64,000 nucleotides of DNA, taken from contig CP054837.1 in the NCBI GenBank assembly GCA_028768525.1, forward strand, positions 248,001 through 312,000, read 5' to 3'. Positions 17,796 through 26,977 of this stretch are shown here, piece after piece. This stretch comes from Desulfobacter sp. GTDB lineage: Bacteria; Desulfobacterota; Desulfobacteria; Desulfobacterales; Desulfobacteraceae. Position 1 is the stretch's first letter. Each line of letters begins with the position of its first letter. A model generated the notes under the pieces. The model saw only the letters and a program-made list of their open reading frames with translations, had not been told where the DNA came from and did no database searches. The position numbers and the translations under genes are program-made.

Positions 17796-18521
17796 TTGAT
17801 TGACAGCCCCCCCCATGTGGACAAAACGGTTAAAATCCATCTTGAATTCAGCGACCTGGTCCAAAAAATCCAGATGAAGAGTCCCAATCCCGCCATTCTC
17901 CAGGCTGCCGAATCCGCATTTGACAAGGCAAAAGGAAAATGGCAGCCTGCCATGGCCCTGCAATGGGTAGGGTACTCACCAGGCCCGGGCAAAGAGAACG
18001 GCACCATAACCCTGCCCGACGGCACCGGTATCCGGATCCATCCCGGACATTCCGCCAGATTTCTCGACCAGGCCGGGGATGCCCTTGCAGCCGTTTATAC
18101 GGCCGGCAGCCAGATTGATGAACTGGCGGCTGCGGCCAGTGAAGCAAAAGACTTCATGGGCGCCCATTTCATCGATCTTATCGGCCTTCTGGTCCTTGAA
18201 AAAACCGAAGCGCTTGTAAAACAGCAGGCCGAAGAACAGGCCGCTCGCAGGGGCTGGGGTGTCAGCCCCTTTCTCAGTCCCGGTTCCGTCCACGGGTGGG
18301 CGCTTGAAGAACAGGTGTGCCTGGCTTCATTTCTCCCCTTAAGCGACATCGGGGTCAGCATGTCCGGAACCGGGGTCTTTTCCCCCTTTAAAACCATTTC
18401 CTGCCTCATCGGCATCGGCCCCGGATATAAAAGCCGGAAGGTGGGGTCCACCTGCCGGGTATGCAGCCGGCGTGAGCACTGCACCATCCGCCACAACCAA
18501 AATACAGGACAGGCGTCATGA
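17796..18521 (+). CDS. MetH activation-domain-like protein (corrinoid-protein reactivation partner)
   Basis: This 241-residue protein resembles the stand-alone relatives of the vitamin B12-dependent methionine synthase activation domain. The recognisable part runs from RGWGVSPFLSPGSVHGWALE through DIGVSMSGTGVFSPFKTISC to IGIGPGY and a cysteine-rich tail, STCRVCSRREHC. The MetH domain binds S-adenosylmethionine during reductive remethylation of cob(II)alamin. The start is a TTG at 17796 with AAGGAAA 7 nt upstream; a GTG at 17817 is an alternative. Its stop overlaps the ATG of the RACo-like gene (ATGA), so the two are translationally coupled and likely work together on a corrinoid protein. The Cys-rich tail is not part of the classical MetH domain and may bind metal. 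Confidence 0.75.
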   Translation: MIDSPPHVDKTVKIHLEFSDLVQKIQMKSPNPAILQAAESAFDKAKGKWQPAMALQWVGYSPGPGKENGTITLPDGTGIRIHPGHSARFLDQAGDALAAVYTAGSQIDELAAAASEAKDFMGAHFIDLIGLLVLEKTEALVKQQAEEQAARRGWGVSPFLSPGSVHGWALEEQVCLASFLPLSDIGVSMSGTGVFSPFKTISCLIGIGPGYKSRKVGSTCRVCSRREHCTIRHNQNTGQAS

Positions 18522-20140
18522 CAGAGGAGAGCTATACCATCGAACTTGCCCCCCACGGCCGGAAAATTAAGGCGGACAAAGGGGAATTTCTCATTAATGC
18601 CCTTAAGGGAAAAAATATCATTCTGCGCTCGGACTGCGGGGGAAAGGGGAAATGCGGCAAATGCCGGGTTGACATTATCCATCCCCTCACAGGGGACAGG
18701 GAGGATGTCCTGAGCTGCAACCATCCCGTCGAATCCAACCTTAAAATTGAAATTCCCCCGGAAGCGCTCTTTTCCACTCACACCCTGGGAAAAGCGGCCA
18801 TTGACCTTCCCGGAGAATTCACGGATAGATTTTCCGCTTCCCAACCGGGAAAAACAACCGCATCCGACAGATTCGGCATTGCCGCGGACCTGGGCACCAC
18901 TACCATCGCCGTCTATCTGTGCAATATGACCCGGGGAACGGTGATGGCCTCCGCCAGCATCAAAAACCCCCAGGCCCTGTACGGCGACGATGTCATGAGC
19001 CGCATCGGCGCCATCGGCCAGGCCCCGGCAAATCTGCCCCACCTCCAGGGCCTGGTGGTGGGCGCCATGGAAGAAGGCCTCCGGGAACTGACAAAAGCGA
19101 AAAGATTTAAGGGAATTGATATCTCTAAAATGGTGGTGGTGGGCAACCCTGCCATGATCCATATTTTCACCGGTGTGGATCCTGCCCCCATTGGCGTCTC
19201 CCCCTACCAGCCCGCCTTTTACGAGCCAAAAACCCTTGCTTCAGAAACACTTGGCTTCAGTTCAGGAAATTTTCCTGTCCATACCCTGCCCCAGGTATCC
19301 GGGTTCATCGGCGGGGATATCCTGGCGGCGGCCCTGGCCGTGGATCTGCCCAACCAACCCGTTGGCACCCTGCTCATTGACCTGGGCACCAATGGGGAAC
19401 TGATGCTCCGGGGGGAGCAAGGGCTCTTTGCCACCTCCTGCGCCACCGGACCGGCCTTTGAAGGAGCCACCCTTGCATGCGGGATGCAGGCGGTGCCCGG
19501 GGCCGTTAACCGGGTCTCCATTCCTTCCCCCGGGGCCCAGCCTGAATTCGACTGCATCATTGGCCCCAAAAACAACGTGAACGGCCCCACAGGCATCTGC
19601 GGTTCAGGGGTGGTTTCCGCCGTGGCCCAGTTCTGCAGGCAGCAGATCATCCTGCCCGACGGCGGGTTTAATCCCCATTCAGGATCCCCGTCACTGAACC
19701 GGGACAAGGCGGGAAAATACCGGTATACCATTGCCCCGGGGAGATCAGAATTGAGGCTGGGGCCGGTATACATCAGTCAAAAGGATATCCGGTCGGTGCA
19801 GTTGGGAAAAGGAGCGCTCATTACCGGTATTGATTTTCTATTGAAAAAGGCTGGAATCCCCTCTCCGGAAAAACTGATTATTGCAGGGGCATTCGGATCC
19901 CACCTGAACCAGGGGGATATGAAAACTCTGGGCATGATCCCGAACCTTGAAGACGGACGGATTAAGATGGCAGGCAATGCAGCGGGCACCGGCGCCGTAA
20001 TGGCACTCTGCCATGGGGACTATTTAGAAGCGGCCAGGGCCATGACCGGAAAAATAAAGGTGGTTGACCTGGCTGCAGACCCGGATTTCCATGCCGACTT
20101 TGTTAAACGGCTCGGGTTTCCGGAGGCATTGCCGGCCTAA
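18518..20140 (+). CDS. RACo-like corrinoid activation/regeneration protein (2Fe-2S plus ASKHA/DUF4445)
   Basis: This 540-residue protein has an N-terminal plant-type ferredoxin domain with cluster cysteines C40, C46, C49 and C67 (SDCGGKGKCGKC, LSCN), a linker, and a C-terminal ASKHA-fold ATPase region of the DUF4445 family: ADLGTTTIAVYL for phosphate binding, LIDLGTNGELML, and GAFGSHLNQGD near the end. In RACo proteins the ATPase drives electron transfer from the 2Fe-2S cluster to cob(II)alamin of a corrinoid methyl carrier. The coupled upstream MetH-activation-like protein supports that role. No corrinoid protein or methyltransferase lies in this window, so the client (for example a glycine betaine or methylamine methyltransferase system, or MetH) is unknown. 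Confidence 0.9.
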   Translation: MTEESYTIELAPHGRKIKADKGEFLINALKGKNIILRSDCGGKGKCGKCRVDIIHPLTGDREDVLSCNHPVESNLKIEIPPEALFSTHTLGKAAIDLPGEFTDRFSASQPGKTTASDRFGIAADLGTTTIAVYLCNMTRGTVMASASIKNPQALYGDDVMSRIGAIGQAPANLPHLQGLVVGAMEEGLRELTKAKRFKGIDISKMVVVGNPAMIHIFTGVDPAPIGVSPYQPAFYEPKTLASETLGFSSGNFPVHTLPQVSGFIGGDILAAALAVDLPNQPVGTLLIDLGTNGELMLRGEQGLFATSCATGPAFEGATLACGMQAVPGAVNRVSIPSPGAQPEFDCIIGPKNNVNGPTGICGSGVVSAVAQFCRQQIILPDGGFNPHSGSPSLNRDKAGKYRYTIAPGRSELRLGPVYISQKDIRSVQLGKGALITGIDFLLKKAGIPSPEKLIIAGAFGSHLNQGDMKTLGMIPNLEDGRIKMAGNAAGTGAVMALCHGDYLEAARAMTGKIKVVDLAADPDFHADFVKRLGFPEALPA

Positions 20141-20141
20141 A

Positions 20142-20630
20142 TCATAGCTGGAATACAAACAACAGGGCGCCGCTCTTATCCGCCATATCGGCCTGGAATT
20201 CCAGGCTGATGTCCCCGGCGGAACCGGAACCCTCTGAACCGGGTACGGCAGCCGCCGGGAACCCGATGCCCGGACCGGATATCTCCTTCATCCCGGATAC
20301 CTGTATATACTGGAACAGGCAGTTTTTGAACTTTGCCAGCCGGGCCACAATGCCGGAGCCGGAACCGGATAAGGGAAGACGGACGGCGGGCCTGCCGGTA
20401 ACCGGTTCTCCGGCGCCCCTGGAGGCAAACCGGTCTGAGATGCCGTTAAAGGATATGAACATGGGCACCTCAGTTACCGCCCGGGTCAGGGCCATGATAT
20501 GAAATCCTGACCCTGCGGAACGCACGGCCTCTTGTTCGTCCTTGCAAAATCCCGGGCAGGTCCACAAGGCCAGGAAGATCACAGCCGCGCCAACACCCCG
20601 GACCCATTTGACAGCAGACGATTTATTCAT
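20142..20630 (-). CDS. Secreted protein of unknown function
   Basis: I do not recognise this 162-residue protein. It starts with a plausible Sec signal peptide (basic MNKSSAVKWVR, hydrophobic core GAAVIFLALWTCPGF, then a charged mature start). The mature part is rich in Gly, Ser and Ala, with two GSG-type stretches, and has one further cysteine in FKNCLF. A GGGGG ribosome-binding site lies 5-6 nt before the ATG at 20630, which supports translation. The gene ends 1 bp from the stop codon of the convergent RACo-like gene, leaving no room for a terminator. No domain is visible; it could be a small periplasmic or outer-membrane-associated protein. Confidence 0.6.
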   Translation of the reverse strand: MNKSSAVKWVRGVGAAVIFLALWTCPGFCKDEQEAVRSAGSGFHIMALTRAVTEVPMFISFNGISDRFASRGAGEPVTGRPAVRLPLSGSGSGIVARLAKFKNCLFQYIQVSGMKEISGPGIGFPAAAVPGSEGSGSAGDISLEFQADMADKSGALLFVFQL

Positions 20631-20971
20631 AACATCCCCCTTTATTATCGGTTTCGCTATACACTGGAGTGTAGCAAAAAACGTGCTACAATACCTGGCG
20701 CTTAGGGAATAGTGGATTGATAATTTTATTATATTTCACCATCAGTTAAATATAATTACGCATGCGATATAAAACCACTTCTTTCTTTCCTACCTTCCCC
20801 CTTTTGCCTTGTAACTTTTTTGTAACCCCTTCCATGGTATGGAAATTTCTGCGTGAGGGTTAGCTGCCTGCCGGTATCCATCCGGGCCTGCAGTTCTGGG
20901 CACCTCCATTTCCGGCCGGATACCGGCTTGGCAGTATGTCAATAATACTTTGTCAAGGAGGCAGAAAGTCG
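20631..20971. other. Divergent intergenic region with two small palindromes, upstream of formate dehydrogenase
   Basis: A 14-bp palindrome at 20660-20673 (tacact, gg, agtgta) is directly followed by a 6-bp inverted repeat (20671-20676 with 20684-20689, 7-nt spacer). Both lie 30-60 bp upstream of the secreted unknown gene and could be operators. The rest is locally A+T-rich; I see no convincing sigma-54 site for the formate dehydrogenase operon. Confidence 0.4.
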
Positions 20972-23900
20972 ATGGAACTCAACAGAAGGGAGTTTATCAA
21001 GATTTCAGGAGTTACGGCTGCCGGGGTGGCCGTAAGCGGCCTAGGATTTGACCTGAAACCGGTCAAGTCCCATGCCCAGATGCTGAAAACCAAGTATGCC
21101 AAGGAAACCACCACCATCTGCTGCTATTGTGCAGTGGGTTGCGGTGCCATCGTTCACACCAGCCAACGGGGCGACGGCCGGGTGATTAACATTGAAGGGG
21201 ATCCCGATCATGTCATCAACCGGGGAGCGCTCTGCTCCAAAGGGTCTTCCCTGAAACAGCTGGCCGAGAACGAAAACCGCCTTACCGAACCCATGTACCG
21301 GGCCCCCAACTCCGATAAATGGGAAAAGGTTTCCTGGGAATGGGCGCTTAAAACCATTGCCAAAAGGGTAAAAGAGACCCGGGACAAAGGGTTCACCCAT
21401 AAAAACGGCAAGGGCCAGGTGGTTAACCGGGTCACCAACATGGCTTCGGTGGGATCGGCGGCCATGGATAACGAGGAGTGCTGGATTTACCAGGCCCTGA
21501 TGCGGTCCCTGGGGCTGGTATATGTCGAACACCAGGCCAGGATCTGACACAGCGCAACTGTAGCGGCTCTGGCAGAGTCGTTTGGACGCGGTGCAATGAC
21601 CAACCACTGGATCGACCTTAAAAACAGTGACTGCATTATAATCATGGGCAGCAACGCTGCCGAAAACCATCCCATATCCTTCAAATATGTGACCCAGGCA
21701 ATGGAAAAAGGGGCCAAACTCATTTCCGTGGATCCGAGGTTCACCCGGACATCGGCCAAGGCCGATATTTACACAGCGCTTCGCTCCGGCACAGACATCG
21801 CCTTTCTGGGGGGGATGATCAAGTACATCCTGGACAACAACCTATACAACAAGGCCTATACGGCAGCCTATACCAATGCCCCCTTTATCGTGGGCAAGGC
21901 ATTCGGTTTTGACGACGGCCTGTTCTCCGGATACAAATCCGCCAAGGAAGGCCCGGCCCTGGGCAGTTACGACAAATCCAAATGGGCCTTTGAAATGGAT
22001 GCCAATGGCGTGCCCAAAATGGACCGGAGCCTCAAGCACGAGCGTTCCGTATTCCAGCTGCTGAAAAAACACTATGAACGGTACGACCTGGACAAGGTTT
22101 CCAAGGTAACCGGCACCCCTAAAAAGGATCTTCTCCAGGTCTACAAGACCTATACCGCCACCGGGGCAAGGGGCAAGGCCGGCACCATCATGTATGCCAT
22201 GGGCTGGACCCAGCATACCGTGGGCACCCAGATCATCCGTACCATGGCCATGATCCAGCTGCTGCTGGGCAACATGGGCGTGGCCGGCGGCGGGGTCAAC
22301 GCCCTGCGCGGGGAGTCAAACGTCCAGGGATCCACAGACCACTGCCTGCTCTGGCATATCTGGCCCGGATACCTGAAAACCCCGAGGTCCTCCAATACCA
22401 GTCTGGCCGCCTATAATAAAAAGTGGACCCCGAAGAGCAACGATCCCCTCTCCGCCAACTGGTGGCAGAATTATCCCAAATACTCCGTCAGCCTGCTTAA
22501 ATCCTTTTTCGGAGACACTGCAAAAGAATCAAACGGGTTTGGGTATGACTGGCTGCCCAAGGTCGACGACGGTAAGGGATATTCCTGGTTTGATCTCTTT
22601 GACGCCATGTACAAAAAACAGATCAACGGATTTTTTGCCTGGGGCCAGAATCCCGCCTGCTCCGGCTCAAATGCCTCCAAAATAAGAAAATCCATGGCGG
22701 AACTGGACTGGATGGTCAATGTCAATATTTTTGACAACGAGACCGGTTCCTTCTGGAAAGGGCCGGGCATGGATCCCAAAAAGATCAAAACCGAAGTTTT
22801 CATGCTCCCTGCCTGCGTATCCGTTGAAAAGGAAGGGTCCATCACCAACTCCGGCCGGTGGATGCAGTGGCGGTACCAGGGGCCTAAACCCTTGGGCAAC
22901 AGCCTTCCCGACGGCGACATCATCATGCACCTGGGGCATCTGATCAAAAAAGAATATGCCAAGGGCGGCAAATTCCCCGACCCCATCCTCAACCTGAAAT
23001 GGGACTATGAAACCGATGGGGTTTACGATCCCCACAAAATGGCCAAGGAGGTCAACGGCTATTTCCTCAAAGATGTAAAGATCAAGGGCAAAACCTATAA
23101 AAAAGGCACCCTGGTCCCCTCCTTTGCCTTTCTCCAGGCCGACGGTTCCACCTCTTCGGCCAATTGGCTGTACTGCAATTCCTATACGGAAAAGGGCAAT
23201 ATGTCCGCCCGGCGTTCCCAGAAGGACGCCAAAAACAATATCGGTCTGTATCCCGAGTTTGCCTGGTGCTGGCCGGTCAACCGCCGCATCATCTACAACC
23301 GTGCCTCCGTGGATCCCAAGGGAAGGCCCTGGGATGAAAAAGACTGGGTCATCCGGTTTGAAGGGGAGGCAAAGAACGGCAAATATGTTTCCAAAAAATG
23401 GACCGGAGATGTACCCGACGGCGGCTGGTATCCCATGGAAAACCCCGACGGCTCCAAGCGCAAGGACTCCAAGTATCCTTTTATCATGCGCAAGCACGGC
23501 CACGGCCAGATCTTCGGCCCGGGCCGGACAGACGGGCCCTTCCCCGAGCACTACGAGCCGCTGGAATGCCCCGTGGAAAAGAATTTCTTTTCCTCCCAGA
23601 TGGTCAATCCCACGGCCGTGGTCTACTCCACCAAGGACGACCAGCACGCTACCTGCGATCCCCGCTTCCCCTTTGTGGGCACCACCTACCGGGTGAGCGA
23701 GCATTGGCAGACCGGGCTGATGACCCGTCCCCAGGAGTGGCTCATGGAACTGCAGCCCAATGTATTTGTTGAGATGAGCGAGGAGCTTGCCCAGTTGCGC
23801 GGCATTTCAAACGGAGAACGGGTGCTGGTATCCTCTGCCCGGGCCTCCCTGGAGTGTACAGCCATCGTCACCAAGCGGTTCAAGCCCTTTAAGATCGGGT

Positions 23901-24061
23901 ATGCCACGGTCCACCAGGTGGGCATTCCCTGGCATTTCGGCTGGCGCTGGCCCTCAACCGGCACAGAAGAAAGCGCCAACCTGCTGACCCCGCCGGCCGG
24001 CGATCCCAACACAAGGATCCCGGAAACCAAGGCCTTTATGGTCAATGTGACTAAGCTGTAA
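20972..24061 (+). CDS. Formate dehydrogenase alpha subunit, selenocysteine-containing, Tat-exported
   Basis: This 1029-residue molybdopterin (Mo/W-bis-MGD) enzyme oxidises formate to CO2 (or the reverse). The frame contains a TGA at 21545-21547 read as selenocysteine, Sec192, in the context HQARI-U-HSATVAALAE; this is the metal-ligand position of formate dehydrogenases (Sec196 in E. coli FdnG). The downstream frame continues without a break to 24061. A twin-arginine signal (NRREFIKISG) directs periplasmic export. The 4Fe-4S ligands are C50, C53, C57 and C88. AAGGAGG precedes the ATG at 20972. The C-terminal MGD-binding region has STKDDQHATCDPRFPFVGTT. The beta subunit gene starts 12 bp later. 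A typical sulfate-reducer periplasmic enzyme, probably passing electrons to cytochrome c3. Confidence 0.96.
21548..21582 (+). promoter_or_regulatory. Putative bacterial SECIS hairpin for Sec192 of formate dehydrogenase
   Basis: Directly after the UGA, bases 21562-21569 pair with 21575-21582 (8 bp including G-U pairs) around the 5-nt loop TGGCA. The loop G residues are 24-25 nt from the UGA, within the range bound by SelB. Pairing was done by eye. Confidence 0.65.
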
Positions 24062-24073
24062 GGAGGGAAGATT

Positions 24074-24793
24074 ATGACGAAATCATTTTTCGTAGATACC
24101 ACCCTGTGTACCGCCTGCAGGGGCTGCCAGGTGGCCTGCAAGCAATGGCACGACCTGCCGGCGGAAAAAACCGTAAACCAGGGCAGCTTCCAGAATCCGC
24201 CGGACCTGTCCTATATGACCTATAAACTGGTGCGCATGACAGAGGAAGTCATCGACAACAGGCTGCACTGGCTCTTTTTTCCCGACCAGTGCCGCCACTG
24301 CATCGAGGCTCCCTGCCTGGAAACGGCCTTTGACGACACCGCCATCTACAGGGACGAGGCCACCGGTGCCATCATCTATACGGCCAACACCGCAAAGCTG
24401 GATGCCGAAGAAATCATCGGCTCCTGTCCCTACAACATCCCGCGCCAGGGGCCCGACGGCACCCTGTATAAGTGTGATATGTGCAACGACAGGGTTCACA
24501 ATGGACTGAAACCGGCCTGTGTCACCACCTGTCCCACCGGCGCCATGAACTTCGGCGACAGGGATGAGATGCTGGCCCTTGCCCGGGAACGGCTGGAAAA
24601 AGTACAAAAAAAGAATCCCAAGGCCATGCTCCTGGATCCCGATGACGTGAGTGTTATCTATCTGACGGCCCAGGATCCGGCCCTGTACTGGGATTTTGCC
24701 GTTGCCGGCACGAGCCGCCGCAGCGGCGGCATAACCCGGACAGCTGCCATCCGCAGGATGATGGGCCCCTTTGCCAGGCTAATGAAGGTATAG
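24074..24793 (+). CDS. Formate dehydrogenase beta subunit (four 4Fe-4S clusters)
   Basis: This 239-residue iron-sulfur protein carries the ferredoxin-type cysteine sets CTACRGCQVACKQW, CRHCIEAPCLETAF, CPYN and CDMCNDRVHNGLKPACVTTCPTGA, matching the FdnH/HybA-like beta subunits that wire the alpha-subunit cluster to an electron acceptor. There is no signal peptide, so it is expected to be exported as a complex using the Tat signal of the alpha subunit. The C-terminus lacks the transmembrane anchor found in E. coli FdnH, and no cytochrome b gamma subunit gene follows, so the enzyme is probably a soluble periplasmic heterodimer. AAGGAGG lies upstream of the ATG. Confidence 0.95.
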   Translation: MTKSFFVDTTLCTACRGCQVACKQWHDLPAEKTVNQGSFQNPPDLSYMTYKLVRMTEEVIDNRLHWLFFPDQCRHCIEAPCLETAFDDTAIYRDEATGAIIYTANTAKLDAEEIIGSCPYNIPRQGPDGTLYKCDMCNDRVHNGLKPACVTTCPTGAMNFGDRDEMLALARERLEKVQKKNPKAMLLDPDDVSVIYLTAQDPALYWDFAVAGTSRRSGGITRTAAIRRMMGPFARLMKV

Positions 24794-24808
24794 TTTAATT
24801 GTCCACTG

Positions 24809-24835
24809 CCTTGCCCCGGGAATCCCGGGGCAAGG
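24809..24835. other. Perfect 13-bp hairpin between formate dehydrogenase beta subunit and fdhE
   Basis: Bases 24809-24821 are the exact complement of 24823-24835 around a single base, giving a very stable GC-rich hairpin. No T tract follows, and fdhE begins 22 bp later, so mRNA stabilisation, processing or partial termination that lowers fdhE expression is more likely than full termination. Confidence 0.7.
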
Positions 24836-24856
24836 ATCAATTCTAAGGATACAATA

Positions 24857-25783
24857 ATGAGTCAAGAAATCCTGAACCACCCGAATCCGTCTGCCACCAC
24901 CTTTTGCGTGAACCTGACCGAGGACCAGATACGCACTGCTGCCGGCGCCCTCCAAAAAATCCGGCCGGCCTACGGCCCCATCATTGAATTTTACAGCCGG
25001 GTTTTCAGGGCCCAGGCCGCTGCCATGGCAGAAACCGTCATCCCGCCCATTATCCTGGAAAAGGAGGCGCTGGCCCTTAAGGGCGAAAACGAAATGCCCC
25101 TGGTCACGCCGGTGCAGTTCAGAATTGATGTGGCAGCGGCAAAAAAGCTGATGGGTGAAATCTGTAACCTTGCCGTGGCCTATGCCCCCAAACTCTCCGG
25201 AGCAGGAGAAAACATGGGCCGGGCCCTGGCCGCCGAAAAACTGGACCTGCCCCGGATGTTCACAGACCTGTTGGACGGCATGGACATGAAGCAGACCGCT
25301 GAGGCCCTGGATATCCCGGCAGAGGCCCTGGCCCTGTTCGGATTCTCTGCCATGGCGCCGTCCATCCAGGCATGTGCCCTGCAATTGGCCCCCTATCTTG
25401 AACAGATGCCCGAAAGAAGCAGCACAGCCAGGGGATATTGCCCGGTCTGCGGCAGCGCCCCCAACCTGGCCCTGTTCGATGAGACCGGGGCCAGGCATGT
25501 GTCCTGCAGCCTCTGCAGCCATATCTGGCCGGTACCGCGCATGGGCTGCCTCTTCTGCGATTCCCAAAACAGAGAGGACCAGCAATACTTTTTCACCGGC
25601 GATGAGGCCGAATACAGGGTCTATTGCTGCAACAACTGCCGCCGCTACATCAAAGCCGTGGATGTCCGGCAGATGGGCCGCAGGCTTTATCCCAAACTGG
25701 AACAGATCGCCACCATCCACCTGGACATGAAAGCCGGCGAGGAGGGATACCGGCCCCCGGTCCAGGACGGCAGCCTCACCTGA
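24857..25783 (+). CDS. fdhE: Formate dehydrogenase accessory protein FdhE
   Basis: This 308-residue cytoplasmic chaperone is needed for maturation of exported formate dehydrogenases; E. coli FdhE binds the enzyme and contains iron in rubredoxin-like sites. The N-terminal half is helical and the C-terminal half has the expected pairs YCPVCGSAPN, CSLCSHIW, GCLFCDS and CCNNCRRYIK. AAGGA lies 9 nt upstream of the ATG at 24857. It follows the dehydrogenase genes after a strong hairpin, which may set its lower expression. Confidence 0.93.
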   Translation: MSQEILNHPNPSATTFCVNLTEDQIRTAAGALQKIRPAYGPIIEFYSRVFRAQAAAMAETVIPPIILEKEALALKGENEMPLVTPVQFRIDVAAAKKLMGEICNLAVAYAPKLSGAGENMGRALAAEKLDLPRMFTDLLDGMDMKQTAEALDIPAEALALFGFSAMAPSIQACALQLAPYLEQMPERSSTARGYCPVCGSAPNLALFDETGARHVSCSLCSHIWPVPRMGCLFCDSQNREDQQYFFTGDEAEYRVYCCNNCRRYIKAVDVRQMGRRLYPKLEQIATIHLDMKAGEEGYRPPVQDGSLT

Positions 25784-25814
25784 ACATTAATGAAAGCCTA
25801 TGGGAGTTTATCGC

Positions 25815-26372
25815 ATGCGAATACTGGTCATCACTGCGGTCATCCTTACACTTACAGGTATGGCCGCTGCAGGCACCAATAAAACAGATCCGGCCAATGC
25901 CCAACTGCATGAACTTGAGTTCACCCTTCCCGCCCCTGAAGGTCAGACCCATCTCCGGTATCTCGGCCTTGAAGCGGGCACATCCTTTACCCCGGACCGG
26001 ATAAAGGCCGATATCCTGATCATTGAAATCTTTTCCATGTACTGTCCCATCTGCCAGAGGGAGGCGCCCAAGGTCAACACCCTTTATGAACGGATAACCA
26101 AAATCAAGGAAAAATCCGTCAGGCTAATGGGTATCGGGGCCGGCAATTCTGATTTCGAAACCCAGTATTTCCAAAAAACCTACGGCATTGAATTCCCCCT
26201 TTTCAGCGACGGTAAATTCATCATCCATAAAAAAGTAGGTGAAAAAGGGACGCCGTATTTCATCGGATTAAAACCCAATGCGCCCAAGGGAAGCCGTATC
26301 TTTTTCACCCACTCCGGGGAGATCAAGGACCTGGACGCATTTATCGGCCGCCTGCTCAAGGCGGCGGAATAA
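25815..26372 (+). CDS. Secreted TlpA/redoxin-like thioredoxin-fold protein
   Basis: This 185-residue protein has a Sec signal peptide (MRILVITAVILTLTGMAAAG) and a thioredoxin fold with the redox pair C77-C80 in FSMYCPICQREAP, plus the cis-proline region KGTPYF. It should act in the periplasm as a thiol-disulfide oxidoreductase or reductant for the peroxiredoxin encoded 11 bp downstream. The ATG at 25815 is chosen because GGGAG lies 9 nt upstream and it places the hydrophobic segment at the N-terminus. The gene is 31 bp after fdhE, so it probably belongs to the formate dehydrogenase transcription unit. No membrane helix beyond the signal is seen. Confidence 0.85.
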   Translation: MRILVITAVILTLTGMAAAGTNKTDPANAQLHELEFTLPAPEGQTHLRYLGLEAGTSFTPDRIKADILIIEIFSMYCPICQREAPKVNTLYERITKIKEKSVRLMGIGAGNSDFETQYFQKTYGIEFPLFSDGKFIIHKKVGEKGTPYFIGLKPNAPKGSRIFFTHSGEIKDLDAFIGRLLKAAE

Positions 26373-26383
26373 AGGAGGGTACC

Positions 26384-26977
26384 GTGCGCCGACTTTTCAT
26401 TTTCTTCATGGTCAATTTCCTGCTTCTATCCGCCCCGGTGTTTCCGGTGAAGGCCCTTACCCTGGCATTTGGGGATAAGGTGTACGACCCCGGCAGGCTC
26501 CCCCCCATTGACAGCAGCCTCAAGGTGGCGGTGGGGGATCCTGCGCCGGGTTTCACACTTAAAGCGGTTTCAGGCAACACCATTTCCCTGGACGGCTACA
26601 GACAGAAAAAAAACGTGCTCCTCACCTTTGTGCCGGCAGCCTGGACACCGGTATGTTCGGATCAGTGGCCGGGATATAATATCGCCCGCCCCTTGTTTGA
26701 ACAAAAAGATACCGTTCTTCTGGGGATCACCACGGACAATATCCCCACCCTCTATTCATGGACCCGGGAAATGGGGCAGCTATGGTTCGACGTGCTCTCC
26801 GACTTCTGGCCCCACGGTCAAACCGCAGGGGCCTACGGGGTCCTCAGAAGCGACGGAACAGCGGAGCGGGCCCTGATTCTCATCGATAAAAAGGGAGTTA
26901 TCCGCTGGATCCATGTATCCGATATTAATATCCGCCCGGACCTGGGCATGATCATTAAAGCCCTTGACCGCCTTTAA
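26384..26977 (+). CDS. Secreted peroxiredoxin (AhpC/TSA family)
   Basis: This 197-residue protein has a signal peptide (basic MRR, hydrophobic LFIFFMVNFLLLSAPVF) and a peroxiredoxin domain. The peroxidatic cysteine is C91 in PAAWTPVCSDQW, matching the PxxxTxxC motif. No second cysteine is evident, so it may be a 1-Cys enzyme recycled by an external thiol such as the preceding redoxin. The start codon is GTG at 26384, with AAAGGAGGG a few bases upstream. Together with the redoxin it may protect the periplasmic selenoenzyme from peroxide; that role is inference from gene order. Confidence 0.87.
   Translation: MRRLFIFFMVNFLLLSAPVFPVKALTLAFGDKVYDPGRLPPIDSSLKVAVGDPAPGFTLKAVSGNTISLDGYRQKKNVLLTFVPAAWTPVCSDQWPGYNIARPLFEQKDTVLLGITTDNIPTLYSWTREMGQLWFDVLSDFWPHGQTAGAYGVLRSDGTAERALILIDKKGVIRWIHVSDINIRPDLGMIIKALDRL

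Noticed and set aside
21545..21547. TGA as a nonsense mutation or frameshift that makes the formate dehydrogenase a pseudogene
   Set aside because: It sits at the exact selenocysteine position, the frame is preserved on both sides, and the window also encodes a Sec-type SelD.
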